Origin: an uncultured Clostridia bacterium
Lineage (GTDB): Bacteria > Bacillota > Clostridia > UBA1381
Reading direction: 5' to 3'
DNA length: 41,733 bases
Assembly (NCBI GenBank): GCA_947626075.1
Contig: CANQQW010000011.1
Span: forward strand, 1 to 41,733
Both the position numbers and the translations under genes were made by a program. Below the pieces are notes generated by a model, which worked only from the letters and a program-made list of their open reading frames with translations, was not told the origin of the DNA and did not search any database. Positions 26,338 to 35,137 of this stretch are shown here, one piece after another (position 1 is the stretch's first letter; each line of letters opens with the position of its first letter).

Positions 26338-26370
26338 TTGACATTTTTCTCACATACATAGGAGTATAAT
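26338..26370 (+). promoter_or_regulatory. spoIIG-type promoter with long spacer
   Basis: Perfect TTGACA (26338-26343) and perfect TATAAT (26365-26370) separated by 21 bases instead of 17. The Bacillus subtilis spoIIG promoter is known for an unusually long spacer (22 bases) that makes it depend on Spo0A. The same design seems kept here. Confidence 0.75.
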
Positions 26371-26390
26371 ACTTTTTAGAGGTGAGGACA

Positions 26391-27230
26391 ATGGTCATAT
26401 ACGCCGATGTAATTTTTATCGTAAATTTTATATCATCGTATCTGATGCTTTTTATCCTTGCAAAATGCGTAAGTAAAATAAGACTTCGTAAAATAAGACT
26501 TACAGCCGCGTCCGTTTTGGGCGCCGCAGCGGCGACGGTAATATTCTGCACCGAAATAAGTGCCTACGCCGCGCTTATTTTAAGAGTGTTATCGGTATTC
26601 GCGATGATATTTACGGCGTTTTTTGAGCAGAGGAAGCAATTTTTTGAACAAATCGTCTATTTCACTCTGATGTCCGGCATAATGATTTTCTCTATGATTA
26701 TGCTCACCGCGCTGATGAAAAACACGGTCGCGGTCGCCGTAAAATCAGGAATTGCGTATTTCGATATTCCTCAAAAAACGTTTCTGCTGATGTTCGCCGC
26801 CTCATATTTTATAATGTTTTTCTTTGTAAAAGTGTTTAAAAACAGGAAAAATAAAAAATACTATATCATGTCGGTGACACATAACGACAAAACAGTAACC
26901 GTGACGGCATTGTTCGACAGCGGAAATTTATTGAGAGAACCTGTTACAGGAAAATACGTGAGTATTCTCGAATGGAACAGCGTAAAGGAATTGTTTGGAG
27001 CGGATTACGATTTCTCCGAAATAGAAAACCACGCGGATGATATGAAGCTTTGGATTGTGCCGTTCAGCACGATAGGAAATCCGTCGGGAATTTTATTCGC
27101 TTTCCTCGCTGACAAAATAAGTATTCCCGAGGAAAAGAAAACGTACGCGAAATCATTTGTGGGTATTTACGGAGCTTCGCTTTCAAAGGATAAAAAATAT
27201 AACGCGCTTATAAATGCAGGATTATTGTGA
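26391..27230 (+). CDS. spoIIGA: Sigma-E processing peptidase SpoIIGA
   Basis: Membrane aspartic protease that removes the pro-sequence of sigma-E in the mother cell after the SpoIIR signal. Of 279 residues, about the first 150 form five transmembrane helices. The cytoplasmic domain carries ALFDSGNLL with catalytic Asp176. The start at 26391 (MVIYADVIFIVNF) has AGAGGTG upstream and matches the family start; an ATG nine bases earlier is less likely. It is followed by its substrate gene sigE after 20 bases. Confidence 0.93.
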   Translation: MVIYADVIFIVNFISSYLMLFILAKCVSKIRLRKIRLTAASVLGAAAATVIFCTEISAYAALILRVLSVFAMIFTAFFEQRKQFFEQIVYFTLMSGIMIFSMIMLTALMKNTVAVAVKSGIAYFDIPQKTFLLMFAASYFIMFFFVKVFKNRKNKKYYIMSVTHNDKTVTVTALFDSGNLLREPVTGKYVSILEWNSVKELFGADYDFSEIENHADDMKLWIVPFSTIGNPSGILFAFLADKISIPEEKKTYAKSFVGIYGASLSKDKKYNALINAGLL

Positions 27231-27250
27231 AGGGAGTATGTAATTGAAAG

Positions 27251-27964
27251 ATGGAGATTTTAAGGAAACTCGGTAAGAAATTTATGTTCATAGGTTCAAA
27301 TCCGCTTAAGTGTGACGATGTGTTCTACATAGGGGGCAGCGACACGCTCCCTCCGCCGCTCAAAAGAGAGGAGGAAGCGGAGCTTATAGAAAAGCTTGCC
27401 GCCGGAAACATGTCCGTAAAATCTACTCTCATAGAGCGTAATTTAAGGCTTGTTGTGTACATCGCGCGAAAATTTGAAAACACGGGTATATATGTTGAGG
27501 ACCTAATATCAATAGGCTCAATCGGTCTTATAAAGGCAATAAACACGTTTAACCCGTCCAAAAACATAAAGCTTGCGACATACGCCTCGCGCTGCATTGA
27601 AAACGAAATACTGATGTATCTTCGTAAGAACTCAAATATGCGAAGTGAAATATCAATAGACGAGCCGTTAAATGTGGACTGGGACGGAAATGAGCTGCTG
27701 CTTTCCGACATTCTCGGCACCGATAATGATGTTATATGCAAGAACATAGAGGACGAGGTTGACAAGACGCTGCTCGCCGATGCGCTCGGCAAGCTGTCGG
27801 GGAGGGAGCAGCAGATAATGCGTCTGCGTTTCGGACTTGGCAGTGAAAAGGAAAAGACGCAGAAAGAGGTCGCGGATATGCTTGGCATATCGCAGTCGTA
27901 TATATCGCGTCTCGAAAAGAGAATAATCGGAAGATTGAAAAAGGAAATAGCTAAGATGTGTTAA
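27251..27964 (+). CDS. sigE: RNA polymerase sigma-E (pro-form), early mother cell
   Basis: Sporulation sigma factor of 237 residues. A short N-terminal pro-sequence ([13 protein letters not shown], about 28 residues to VFYIGGS) keeps it inactive until SpoIIGA cuts. Region 2 reads [34 protein letters not shown] and [16 protein letters not shown]; region 4 ends [21 protein letters not shown], all nearly as in Bacillus subtilis. The ATG at 27251 has only a distant GGGAG, so translation may depend on spoIIGA. Confidence 0.96.
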   Translation: MEILRKLGKKFMFIGSNPLKCDDVFYIGGSDTLPPPLKREEEAELIEKLAAGNMSVKSTLIERNLRLVVYIARKFENTGIYVEDLISIGSIGLIKAINTFNPSKNIKLATYASRCIENEILMYLRKNSNMRSEISIDEPLNVDWDGNELLLSDILGTDNDVICKNIEDEVDKTLLADALGKLSGREQQIMRLRFGLGSEKEKTQKEVADMLGISQSYISRLEKRIIGRLKKEIAKMC

Positions 27965-27981
27965 TTTAATTACATAATGTG

Positions 27982-28009
27982 TCATATCTTGTACATAGCC
28001 GCATATCTG
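27982..28009 (+). promoter_or_regulatory. Possible sporulation-sigma promoter before sigG
   Basis: TCATATC, 13 bases, CATATCTG. The two parts resemble sigma-E-type -35 and -10 elements and partly those of the related sigma-F/G group. The match is partial and no housekeeping promoter is visible in this 76-base gap. Confidence 0.25.
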
Positions 28010-28040
28010 ATAACGCGGTTTTAACAAGGAGGAATAAGAT

Positions 28041-28811
28041 ATGACAAACAAGGTAGAAATATGCGGGGTAAATACTTCTAAGCTTCCTGTGCTTTCGAGG
28101 GAGGAAAAGGACGAACTATTTGTTAAAATAAAGGCGGGAGATATGAAAGCGCGCGAGACGTTTGTACAGGGCAATTTGCGCCTTGTGCTGAGCGTTATAC
28201 AGCGTTTTAACAACCGCGGCGAAAATGCGGATGATTTATTTCAGGTTGGCTGCATAGGACTTATAAAGGCTATAGATAATTTCGACCTCAGTCAGAACGT
28301 CCAGTTTTCAACATATGCCGTACCCATGATTATAGGCGAGATACGCCGTTATCTTCGCGATAACAATTCAATACGTGTAAGCCGCTCGTTAAAGGATATA
28401 GCTTACAAGGCGATGCACATTAAAGAGAAACTTATAAGCGCGAATTCAAAAGAACCTACCATTTCCGAAATAGCAAAGGAACTTAATCTGCCGAAAGAAG
28501 ATGTGGTATTCGCACTTGACGCGATAGCCGATCCCGTGTCGTTGTTTGAGCCGATTTACCACGACGGCGGCGAAGCGATTTTTGTAATGGATCAGGTTAA
28601 GGATACGAAGAACGTGGACGAAAACTGGCTTGAAAGCATTGCGTTAAGCGAGGCTATGAAGCACCTCGACGAGAGGGAGAAGCATATTTTAAATCTCCGC
28701 TTTTTTCAAAGCCGCACCCAAATGGAGGTAGCTGAGGAAATCGGCATATCACAGGCGCAGGTATCGAGACTTGAAAAGAGTGCGCTCAAACAACTCAGAA
28801 AATATATATAA
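28041..28811 (+). CDS. sigG: RNA polymerase sigma-G, late forespore
   Basis: Sigma factor for late forespore genes. The 256 residues begin MTNKVEICGVNTSKLPVLS, a hallmark of SigG. Region 2 has NLRLVLSVIQRFNNRGENADDLFQ written as usual for SigF/SigG proteins, with IKAIDNFDLS and YAVPMIIGEIRRYLRD. Region 4 ends VAEEIGISQAQVSRLEKSAL. AAGGAGG precedes the ATG. It stands in the spoIIGA-sigE-sigG order conserved across spore formers. No spoIIR or spoIIIG-control gene is adjacent. Confidence 0.95.
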   Translation: MTNKVEICGVNTSKLPVLSREEKDELFVKIKAGDMKARETFVQGNLRLVLSVIQRFNNRGENADDLFQVGCIGLIKAIDNFDLSQNVQFSTYAVPMIIGEIRRYLRDNNSIRVSRSLKDIAYKAMHIKEKLISANSKEPTISEIAKELNLPKEDVVFALDAIADPVSLFEPIYHDGGEAIFVMDQVKDTKNVDENWLESIALSEAMKHLDEREKHILNLRFFQSRTQMEVAEEIGISQAQVSRLEKSALKQLRKYI

Positions 28812-28848
28812 AATCGCAAATAATGTCAAAAAAAATCGCTGTCTACTC

Positions 28849-28877
28849 TTGCATTTGTCAAAAAATTCATGTATAAT
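28849..28877 (+). promoter_or_regulatory. Promoter of the CdaR/PucR-type regulator
   Basis: TTGCAT, 17 bases, perfect TATAAT preceded by TG. The start would be near 28884, about 50 bases before the ATG. Confidence 0.6.
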
Positions 28878-28933
28878 TAAAATATATATCGCGTACAGGA
28901 TTGTTTTCAAATTATATATGTGGAGGAGTTAAA

Positions 28934-30019
28934 ATGATAAGCAAGGCATTTCAGAATATTATAACGCAGATGGCAGACGTATTTCCGAAGAAATTCGGAA
29001 TAGTCGACTCGCACGGGCTGATTTTGGCGGCAAACGGAGGAGAACCGACGGACGATGTGATAGAAAGCATCATAGCGGCAGCATCGAGCAGTGATAAGCT
29101 CCTTTTCAAGGACGGCTATACGGTGCGTTCAATGTCAAATAAGCCTTACGCGGAATATGTCGTTTATGTGGAGGGTACGGACGAGATTGCGAAGTACTGC
29201 TGCAAGTCTATAGTAGTTGCCGCCAATAACGTGCGTTATTACTACGACGAAAAATTTGACAAGAACAATTTCATGCAGAATATTATTTTTGATAATCTTC
29301 TTGCGTTTGACCTTCATCAGAAAGCGCGCGAGCTGCACGTTGACACGGACATTCCGAGAGCGGTATTTTACGTAAAGGTGCTTGAGGAGGGCGAAAACGG
29401 AATTTACGAGGTATTGCGCAATATGTTCCCCGACAAGGAGAGGGATTTCCTTATAAACATAGACTCAAGCAACATAGTGCTTATCAAGGAACTTAAGGAA
29501 ATTGAAATGTCCGACAAGCTGGAGGAGCTGGCGCAGTCCATTGTAGATACGGTAAATGCGGAAACCATGCTTACCGTATGCGTGGGACTTAGTACCATAG
29601 CGCTAAATATTGATCAGATTAACAACGCCTATAAGGAAGCGCAGATTGCCATTGAGGTCGGAAAGGTATTCGACGAGGAAAAGTATATTCTGAACTACGA
29701 TAGTCTCGGAATAGGCAGACTTATCTACCAGCTTCCGATTAAACTGTGCGAGCTGTTTTTGCAGGAGGTATTTAAGAAAGGAGATATTTCCACGCTTGAC
29801 GACGAGACTATTCTCACCATTAACAAGTTCTTTGAAAACGACCTTAACGTAAGCGAGACGTCGAGACAGCTTTTCGTACACAGGAACACGCTTGTATACC
29901 GACTTGAAAAGATTTACAAGCTCACAGGATTGGATTTAAGGAAATTCGACCAAGCTATCGTGTTTAAGGTAGCAATGATGGTTCACAAATATCTTGAATC
30001 AAACTCTATGAAAATATGA
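28934..30019 (+). CDS. CdaR/PucR-family transcriptional regulator
   Basis: A 361-residue cytosolic regulator. The C-terminus (LNVSETSRQLFVHRNTLVYRL) is the PucR/CdaR helix-turn-helix, where the R-N-T-L-x-Y-R-L signature is diagnostic. The middle (about 140-270) resembles the GGDEF-like domain of CdaR proteins. The N-terminus (KKFGIVDSHGLILAANGG) looks like a small sensing domain. The inducer is unknown; family members answer to sugar diacids or purine compounds. The GGAGGAG site sets the start at 28934. It has its own promoter and a terminator behind it. Confidence 0.82.
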   Translation: MISKAFQNIITQMADVFPKKFGIVDSHGLILAANGGEPTDDVIESIIAAASSSDKLLFKDGYTVRSMSNKPYAEYVVYVEGTDEIAKYCCKSIVVAANNVRYYYDEKFDKNNFMQNIIFDNLLAFDLHQKARELHVDTDIPRAVFYVKVLEEGENGIYEVLRNMFPDKERDFLINIDSSNIVLIKELKEIEMSDKLEELAQSIVDTVNAETMLTVCVGLSTIALNIDQINNAYKEAQIAIEVGKVFDEEKYILNYDSLGIGRLIYQLPIKLCELFLQEVFKKGDISTLDDETILTINKFFENDLNVSETSRQLFVHRNTLVYRLEKIYKLTGLDLRKFDQAIVFKVAMMVHKYLESNSMKI

Positions 30020-30024
30020 TTTAA

Positions 30025-30056
30025 TGGGGGGATAAACGTCCCCCTATATTTTTATT
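30025..30056 (+). terminator. Terminator after the CdaR/PucR-type gene
   Basis: GGGGGA pairs with TCCCCC around TAAACG, followed by TATATTTTTATT. I see no separate promoter in the 22 bases left before ctpA, so that gene may rely on read-through. Confidence 0.7.
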
Positions 30057-30078
30057 GATATATTCAAGGAGATTACTA

Positions 30079-31296
30079 ATGGACGACAATAAAAAAATCA
30101 TTAAAGCGATTGTTATAACTGCGGTCGTCACGGCTGTTGTCACGGGAGTTTTGACGTCGTTTGTAAAGGATAACATATCGATATATTTTTCGCCCGGGAA
30201 CGATGACAAGGCGTTTTCCAATAAAGTAAAGGCGGTTGAAAATATACTCGAAAAGAAATATCTCTATGATTACGACAAACAAAAACTTCGTGACAATGCG
30301 CTGCAAGCATACATCGAGGGACTTGACGAACCGTATACTCATTACTACACCGCGGACGAATTTTCGTCGTATATATCTAACGTACGGGACGGGTATGTCG
30401 GTATCGGCGTAATAGTCGGAGTAAACGACAATAACGAAATAGAAATCATAGCGCCGTTTGAGGGCAGCCCCGCATACGAGGCGGGAATAGAACCGGGCGA
30501 TGTGCTGACGGCTGTCGAGGGCGCGGCGTACAGTGGAGATATGCTTACCGAGGCGGTGGATGCTATAAAAAGCGGCGAGGAGGGTACGTCCGTAAATATA
30601 ACCATCCGTAAAAGCAGCGGCGAAAACGTTGATTTAAGCGTCGAGCGACGCGATATATCATCCGATTCTGTAAGCGGCGAAATGCTGGACGATAATATAG
30701 GATATATCCGCATAACAGGCTTTAATATGGATTCAGAGGACGGTACGCACAGTACCGCATCCGAATTTAATGATGAATTCGCAATGCTGTCCGAGCAGGG
30801 AATGAAGAAGCTCATAATTGACTTACGGGACAACCCCGGCGGCGTGCTTACTGAGGTATGCAAGGTTGCCGACAAGCTGCTGCCTGAGGGTACTATCACA
30901 TATACGGAAACGAAGGACGGAGACAGGAAATACTACAGTTCCGACGCGCAAAGCGTTGATATGCCTATGGTTGTTCTCATAAACGGAAACAGCGCCAGCG
31001 CGTCCGAGGTGCTTACGGGAGCACTGAAAGACTATGGCAAGGCGGTCGTAGTGGGAACGACAAGTTACGGAAAGGGAATAGTACAGGACGTCTACCCGTT
31101 CTTTGACGGCTCGGGCATATCGCTTACTTCGGCTAAATACTACACGCCAAACGGTGTATGTATACACGATGTGGGAATAGAGCCTGACGTGACGGTTGAA
31201 ATGAGCGGGGAATATAAGGACAGCTATGCGTCGGAGGTAGCGCACGAGAACGACGCGCAGCTTAATAAGGCAATAGAAATAATTAAGGAGAAATAG
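30079..31296 (+). CDS. ctpA: Carboxy-terminal processing peptidase, S41 family
   Basis: Membrane-anchored serine protease, 405 residues. An N-terminal transmembrane segment lies at about 9-28. A PDZ domain spans about 100-180 (GYVGIGVIVG, GSPAYEAGIEPGDVL). The S41 core holds LIIDLRDNPGG and the catalytic pair Ser307 (in NGNSASASEVL) and Lys332 (in TSYGKGIVQ), 25 residues apart as in CtpB. Bacillus CtpB signals in sporulation by cutting SpoIVFA. A SpoIVFB-like gene exists in this window, but a link is only a guess. AAGGAG sets the start at 30079. The LtaS-like gene begins one base after its stop. Confidence 0.92.
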   Translation: MDDNKKIIKAIVITAVVTAVVTGVLTSFVKDNISIYFSPGNDDKAFSNKVKAVENILEKKYLYDYDKQKLRDNALQAYIEGLDEPYTHYYTADEFSSYISNVRDGYVGIGVIVGVNDNNEIEIIAPFEGSPAYEAGIEPGDVLTAVEGAAYSGDMLTEAVDAIKSGEEGTSVNITIRKSSGENVDLSVERRDISSDSVSGEMLDDNIGYIRITGFNMDSEDGTHSTASEFNDEFAMLSEQGMKKLIIDLRDNPGGVLTEVCKVADKLLPEGTITYTETKDGDRKYYSSDAQSVDMPMVVLINGNSASASEVLTGALKDYGKAVVVGTTSYGKGIVQDVYPFFDGSGISLTSAKYYTPNGVCIHDVGIEPDVTVEMSGEYKDSYASEVAHENDAQLNKAIEIIKEK

Positions 31297-31297
31297 A

Positions 31298-33241
31298 ATG
31301 GTATCACTTAAGAAATGGCCGTGGATAGTGCTTGGAAGCATTCTTTCACTGGCGCTGTGGACGTTTATAAGCGTCAATACGGGACTTTTTTACGCTAAAG
31401 AGGACAGCTTCGATTACTTTATATATCTGACGTCATACGTTCTTGTAATAGGCTTTTGGGCGCTCGTGGTAGCCGATGTCAAAATATCGCCCGCGCTGCA
31501 TAAGGTAATTTCGGTTGCGATATTTGCGCTGACCCCGTTTTTCTGTATGCAGATAGCAATGATTTTGTCGGGCTCGCCCGAGTACTCTTTTGGGATATAC
31601 TTTATAAATGTAATGTTCTATTTCGCTATAATGGCGATTGTTATGGCGATAAGCCGCAGTATGAGAATAAGCTCGATAGTAACGGTGGCGATATCCTATC
31701 TCTTCAATACGGCGAGCTTCGTTGTGAATATCCTCCGCGGCACTCCGCTTATACCGGGCGATTTCCTCGCCATAGGCACGGCGGCGCAGGTGGCGGAAAA
31801 TTACGAGTTCGAGATGCAGTATCCGATTATAGCGGCTACGGTAATAGCCGCCCTTGTGATCGTGCTTTCGGCAAGATTTTCGTTTAAGCTTAAGTTCAGG
31901 TACAAGAATATCATAATACCGTCGGCGTCGGCGGCGTTTGTGCTTATATTTATGTTCTCGTTAGGCTCCGTGGACTATACAAGCAGCGGTATGGACGTAT
32001 TTGACCAGTACCATGCGAACAATACTCATGGCACTCTTTACAGCTTTTATATTAATGTGCGTAAGATGATTTTACAAAAGCCGGACGGTTACAGCGCGGA
32101 GGAAGCGGAGAAACTGCTGGAAACGGACGCGGAGCCTGCGGCGGCGCCGGATTCTCCCAATATAATAGTAATTATGAATGAAAGCTTTGCGGATTTACAG
32201 ACGGTGGGCGGCTTCAATACGAGCGAGGACTATATGCCTTTTATACATGATTTGAAAAAAAACGCGATAAAGGGCGAGCTTTTGGTATCGCCGTTTGGCG
32301 GATATACGTGCAATACGGAGTTTGAGTTCCTTACGGGGCTGTCTATGGGACTTTTGCCCAACGGCTCCGTGCCGTATCTGCAATACGCATCGAAACCGTA
32401 TAATTTCGCGCTGCCGAATCATTTGTCGGAGCTGGGCTACAAGACTATGGCGCTGCACCCGTATTACGCGCGGTGCTGGAACAGGAAAAAGGTGTACGAG
32501 CTTATGGGCTTCGACGAATTTGTAAGCCTTGACAATCTCGACGACCTCATTCCCGAGGATGAATGGGAATATATGAGATTTTATATAAGCGACAGGACCG
32601 TCTATAAAGGTATTATAAAAAGCCTTGAAGAGAAGAAAGACGGCGAGAAAATGTTTATTTTCAACGTGACGATGCAAAACCACGGCGGATACACTTACGG
32701 AGGAGCCGAGTTCCCGACGGTGACTATTTCAGACATGGAGGGACATTACAAAGAAACGGAACAATATTTGTCGCTGATAAAGGAAAGCGATGACGCGTTT
32801 GGCGAGCTTGTAAATTATCTTAAAAATTACGATGAACATACGATAGTCGTTATGTTCGGGGACCACCAACCTGCGGTGGAACAGCAGTTTTACGAGGAGC
32901 TTTACGGAAAACCACTTTACGAATTAACGCCGGAGGAACTGCAAAAACGGTACAAGGTGCCGTTTGTGCTTTGGGCGAACTACAAAATAGAAAACAGCGG
33001 TGACGGCGTTAAAACAAGCCCGAATTATCTTGCCAATCTTGTGCTTGACACGGCGAAGATAGATAAGACGGACATAGGGAATTTCACATCAAAAATAAGC
33101 GCCGATATTCCGCAGATAAACGGGATGGGACACTACAGCAAGGACGGAGTGTGGAGCAGGAACGTTGTGGACGAATCAAAGCCGCTTCGCGATTATGGCA
33201 TTGTTGAATATTACTCGCTTAAAAATAAGGACAGTCAATAA
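31298..33241 (+). CDS. LtaS-like sulfatase-family phosphoglycerol transferase
   Basis: A 647-residue membrane enzyme. The first 240 residues contain about five to six transmembrane helices. The extracellular sulfatase-fold domain begins near 280 with NIIVIMNESFADL (metal-binding Glu), the nucleophile Thr in FGGYTCNTEFEF, and FGDHQPAV near the end. Such enzymes polymerise or attach glycerol-phosphate for lipoteichoic acid or other glycopolymers. It is not certain that the product is true lipoteichoic acid. It is tightly coupled to ctpA (AAGGAG inside ctpA), suggesting a shared role in envelope assembly. Confidence 0.88.
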   Translation: MVSLKKWPWIVLGSILSLALWTFISVNTGLFYAKEDSFDYFIYLTSYVLVIGFWALVVADVKISPALHKVISVAIFALTPFFCMQIAMILSGSPEYSFGIYFINVMFYFAIMAIVMAISRSMRISSIVTVAISYLFNTASFVVNILRGTPLIPGDFLAIGTAAQVAENYEFEMQYPIIAATVIAALVIVLSARFSFKLKFRYKNIIIPSASAAFVLIFMFSLGSVDYTSSGMDVFDQYHANNTHGTLYSFYINVRKMILQKPDGYSAEEAEKLLETDAEPAAAPDSPNIIVIMNESFADLQTVGGFNTSEDYMPFIHDLKKNAIKGELLVSPFGGYTCNTEFEFLTGLSMGLLPNGSVPYLQYASKPYNFALPNHLSELGYKTMALHPYYARCWNRKKVYELMGFDEFVSLDNLDDLIPEDEWEYMRFYISDRTVYKGIIKSLEEKKDGEKMFIFNVTMQNHGGYTYGGAEFPTVTISDMEGHYKETEQYLSLIKESDDAFGELVNYLKNYDEHTIVVMFGDHQPAVEQQFYEELYGKPLYELTPEELQKRYKVPFVLWANYKIENSGDGVKTSPNYLANLVLDTAKIDKTDIGNFTSKISADIPQINGMGHYSKDGVWSRNVVDESKPLRDYGIVEYYSLKNKDSQ

Positions 33242-33247
33242 AATTTT

Positions 33248-33278
33248 AAAGAGTAAGGATACAGCTTCCTTACTCTTT
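33248..33278. terminator. Shared convergent terminator
   Basis: A perfect 12-bp stem, AAAGAGTAAGGA with TCCTTACTCTTT. It ends the LtaS-like gene on the plus strand. On the minus strand the stop codon of the deacetylase lies inside the stem and TTTAAAATTTTATT follows. Confidence 0.85.
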
Positions 33279-34154
33279 GATTATATCCTTAAAAAATTCC
33301 CATGTGCTTATGCCGCTCGGACGGTTGTAGCGTTTTAAAATAAACAGACAGTCGGGGTCGGGTACTATATGATTGATACCCTCCGTACATGACAGACTCA
33401 TTTTAAAACCCATTTCCTTTAAAACGTCTGTGGTTATCTCATCGTACTCACCGAATGGATAGGTGTATATAACAGGAGCAAATCCCGTTTTTTCCATACA
33501 TCTGTCCTGCATTCTTTGCGTGTCCTCACAGAAAATACTTAAGTATTCCTCGTCGCTTTCCCCCTCATTACGCCCCGAGCCCATTCTGCCTTGGTCGGTT
33601 GAGTGGAAATTATACGAGTGATTACCTATTTCTATATGCTTCGACAGGAACATATCGTAAACGTCGCTCCAGCGAAGATAACCGAAGCTTGGATTTGCGA
33701 TATTACTTTCTGAGAACTCGTCGGTATAGCTGCCAACAACGGATATGACGGCGGACGCTCCGTATTCTTCAAGCAGGGGCTTTACATATTCGTAGTTGTT
33801 GTAAAAACCGTCGTCAAAAGTGAGCATTGCCGGCTTGTCGGGAAGAATACCGATATTTTCCGTATAGTCGATAAGCTCCTGCGCAGTGACAAATGTATAT
33901 CCGTTTTCAAGGAGGTATACAATATCGTTTTCCAGCGTTTCGGGAGTTATCACATAAGCGCCGGAACGGCTTTCGTCCTTTAAAACACTGTGATACATTA
34001 TGATTGGCAGTTCGACCGCATCGCTGCCGTCGTTTGTCGAAAGTACTGGTACGGACGATATATTATTGAAAAACATTCCGAGAATAGCGCAGTAAAGAAC
34101 CGACACAAACACAATAACCGAAAATGTTTTTAGCTTGCTGCTTATATTTCTCAT
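33270..34154 (-). CDS. Membrane-anchored polysaccharide deacetylase
   Basis: NodB-domain enzyme acting outside the membrane on N- or O-acetylated sugars of wall or capsule. In 294 residues, a signal anchor (about 10-30) is followed by IIMYHSV, the catalytic TFDDGFYNN, the metal motif HSYNFHS (His-x3-His), and TYPFGEY. The start at 34154 (MRNISSKLKTF) follows GAGAGGTG by 8 bases; the ATG at 34175 has no site. That ribosome-binding site is inside a hairpin terminator. It is downstream of fba on the same strand. Confidence 0.88.
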   Translation of the reverse strand: MRNISSKLKTFSVIVFVSVLYCAILGMFFNNISSVPVLSTNDGSDAVELPIIMYHSVLKDESRSGAYVITPETLENDIVYLLENGYTFVTAQELIDYTENIGILPDKPAMLTFDDGFYNNYEYVKPLLEEYGASAVISVVGSYTDEFSESNIANPSFGYLRWSDVYDMFLSKHIEIGNHSYNFHSTDQGRMGSGRNEGESDEEYLSIFCEDTQRMQDRCMEKTGFAPVIYTYPFGEYDEITTDVLKEMGFKMSLSCTEGINHIVPDPDCLFILKRYNRPSGISTWEFFKDIIKE

Positions 34155-34195
34155 AAAAAATACACCTCTCATCAAATAATATGATAAGAGGCGTA
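34155..34195 (-). terminator. Terminator hairpin of fba that encloses the next ribosome-binding site
   Basis: Minus strand: a 14-bp stem (34195-34182 with 34174-34161, two G-U pairs), a 7-base loop, then exactly six U (34160-34155) that touch the deacetylase ATG at 34154. The 3' arm of the stem contains GAGAGGTG. Confidence 0.8.
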
Positions 34196-34210
34196 TGTAA
34201 ATTACAAAAA

Positions 34211-35074
34211 TTATGCCTTGCCTACGGAACCGAACAGCTCCATCTTTTCCTTTACGATTACCTTTATAGCCTCCGTGCCGGGAGCCAAAAGCTTTCTCGG
34301 GTCAAAGCCCTTGCCCTCAAGGTCTTTGCCCGCCTCGATGTACTTTCTCGTAGCTTCCTGGAAATAGAGCTGACATTCGGTATTTACGTTGATTTTAGCC
34401 ACGCCGAGCGAGATTGCCTTCTTGATCATATCGGCGGGTATACCCGTGCCGCCGTGGAGAACGAGCGGGAGGTCGCCGATAAGCTCCTTCGTCTTTGCGA
34501 GCGCGTCAAAGTCGAGACCTTTCCAGTTGGCGGGGTACTTGCCGTGAATATTGCCTATACCGGCAGCCAAGAAGTCAACGCCGAGATCCGCTATTTTCTT
34601 GCACTCATTCGGGTCGGCGATTTCACCCATTCCGACAACTCCGTCCTCTTCGCCGCCTATGGAGCCTACCTCGGCTTCGATTGACATACCCATAGCGTGG
34701 CTTACCTTTACAAGCTCCTTTGTTTTTTCGATATTTTCCTCAATGGGGAAGTGGGAGCCGTCAAACATTATAGACGAAAATCCTGCCTTTATGCACTTGT
34801 AGCAGCCCTCATAAGTACCGTGGTCAAGATGAAGCGCGACGGGAACGGTTATGTTCATTTCTTCTATCATAGCCTTAACCATAGCCGCGACGGTCTTAAA
34901 GCCCGTCATATATTTACCCGCACCCTCGCTTACGCCGAGAATAACGGGCGACTTGTTTTCCTCCGCCGTGGCGAGGATTGCCTTTGTCCATTCAAGATTG
35001 TTGATGTTAAACTGACCGACCGCGTACTTGCCCGCGACCGCCTTATTTAACATTTCCGTAGCTGAAACCAACAT
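34211..35074 (-). CDS. fba: Class II fructose-bisphosphate aldolase
   Basis: Zinc-dependent aldolase cleaving fructose 1,6-bisphosphate in glycolysis. The 287-residue protein has GQFNINNLEW, the catalytic LHLDHG near residue 83, IEAEVGSIGGEEDG, LHGGTG and KINVNTE with phosphate-binding residues. The zinc histidines in HLDHG, GNIHGKY and LHGGTG are all present. AAGGAGG precedes the ATG. A terminator hairpin follows at once. Confidence 0.95.
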   Translation of the reverse strand: MLVSATEMLNKAVAGKYAVGQFNINNLEWTKAILATAEENKSPVILGVSEGAGKYMTGFKTVAAMVKAMIEEMNITVPVALHLDHGTYEGCYKCIKAGFSSIMFDGSHFPIEENIEKTKELVKVSHAMGMSIEAEVGSIGGEEDGVVGMGEIADPNECKKIADLGVDFLAAGIGNIHGKYPANWKGLDFDALAKTKELIGDLPLVLHGGTGIPADMIKKAISLGVAKINVNTECQLYFQEATRKYIEAGKDLEGKGFDPRKLLAPGTEAIKVIVKEKMELFGSVGKA

Positions 35075-35137
35075 TTTTAAATTCCTCCTTGTAAATTAAA
35101 ATAAAATAAATATATTTTTGTCTATTTATTTACTTGC

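Noticed and set aside
34181-34684. 167-codon plus-strand frame across fba
   Set aside because: Shadow of the aldolase on the other strand; no motif and no start signal.
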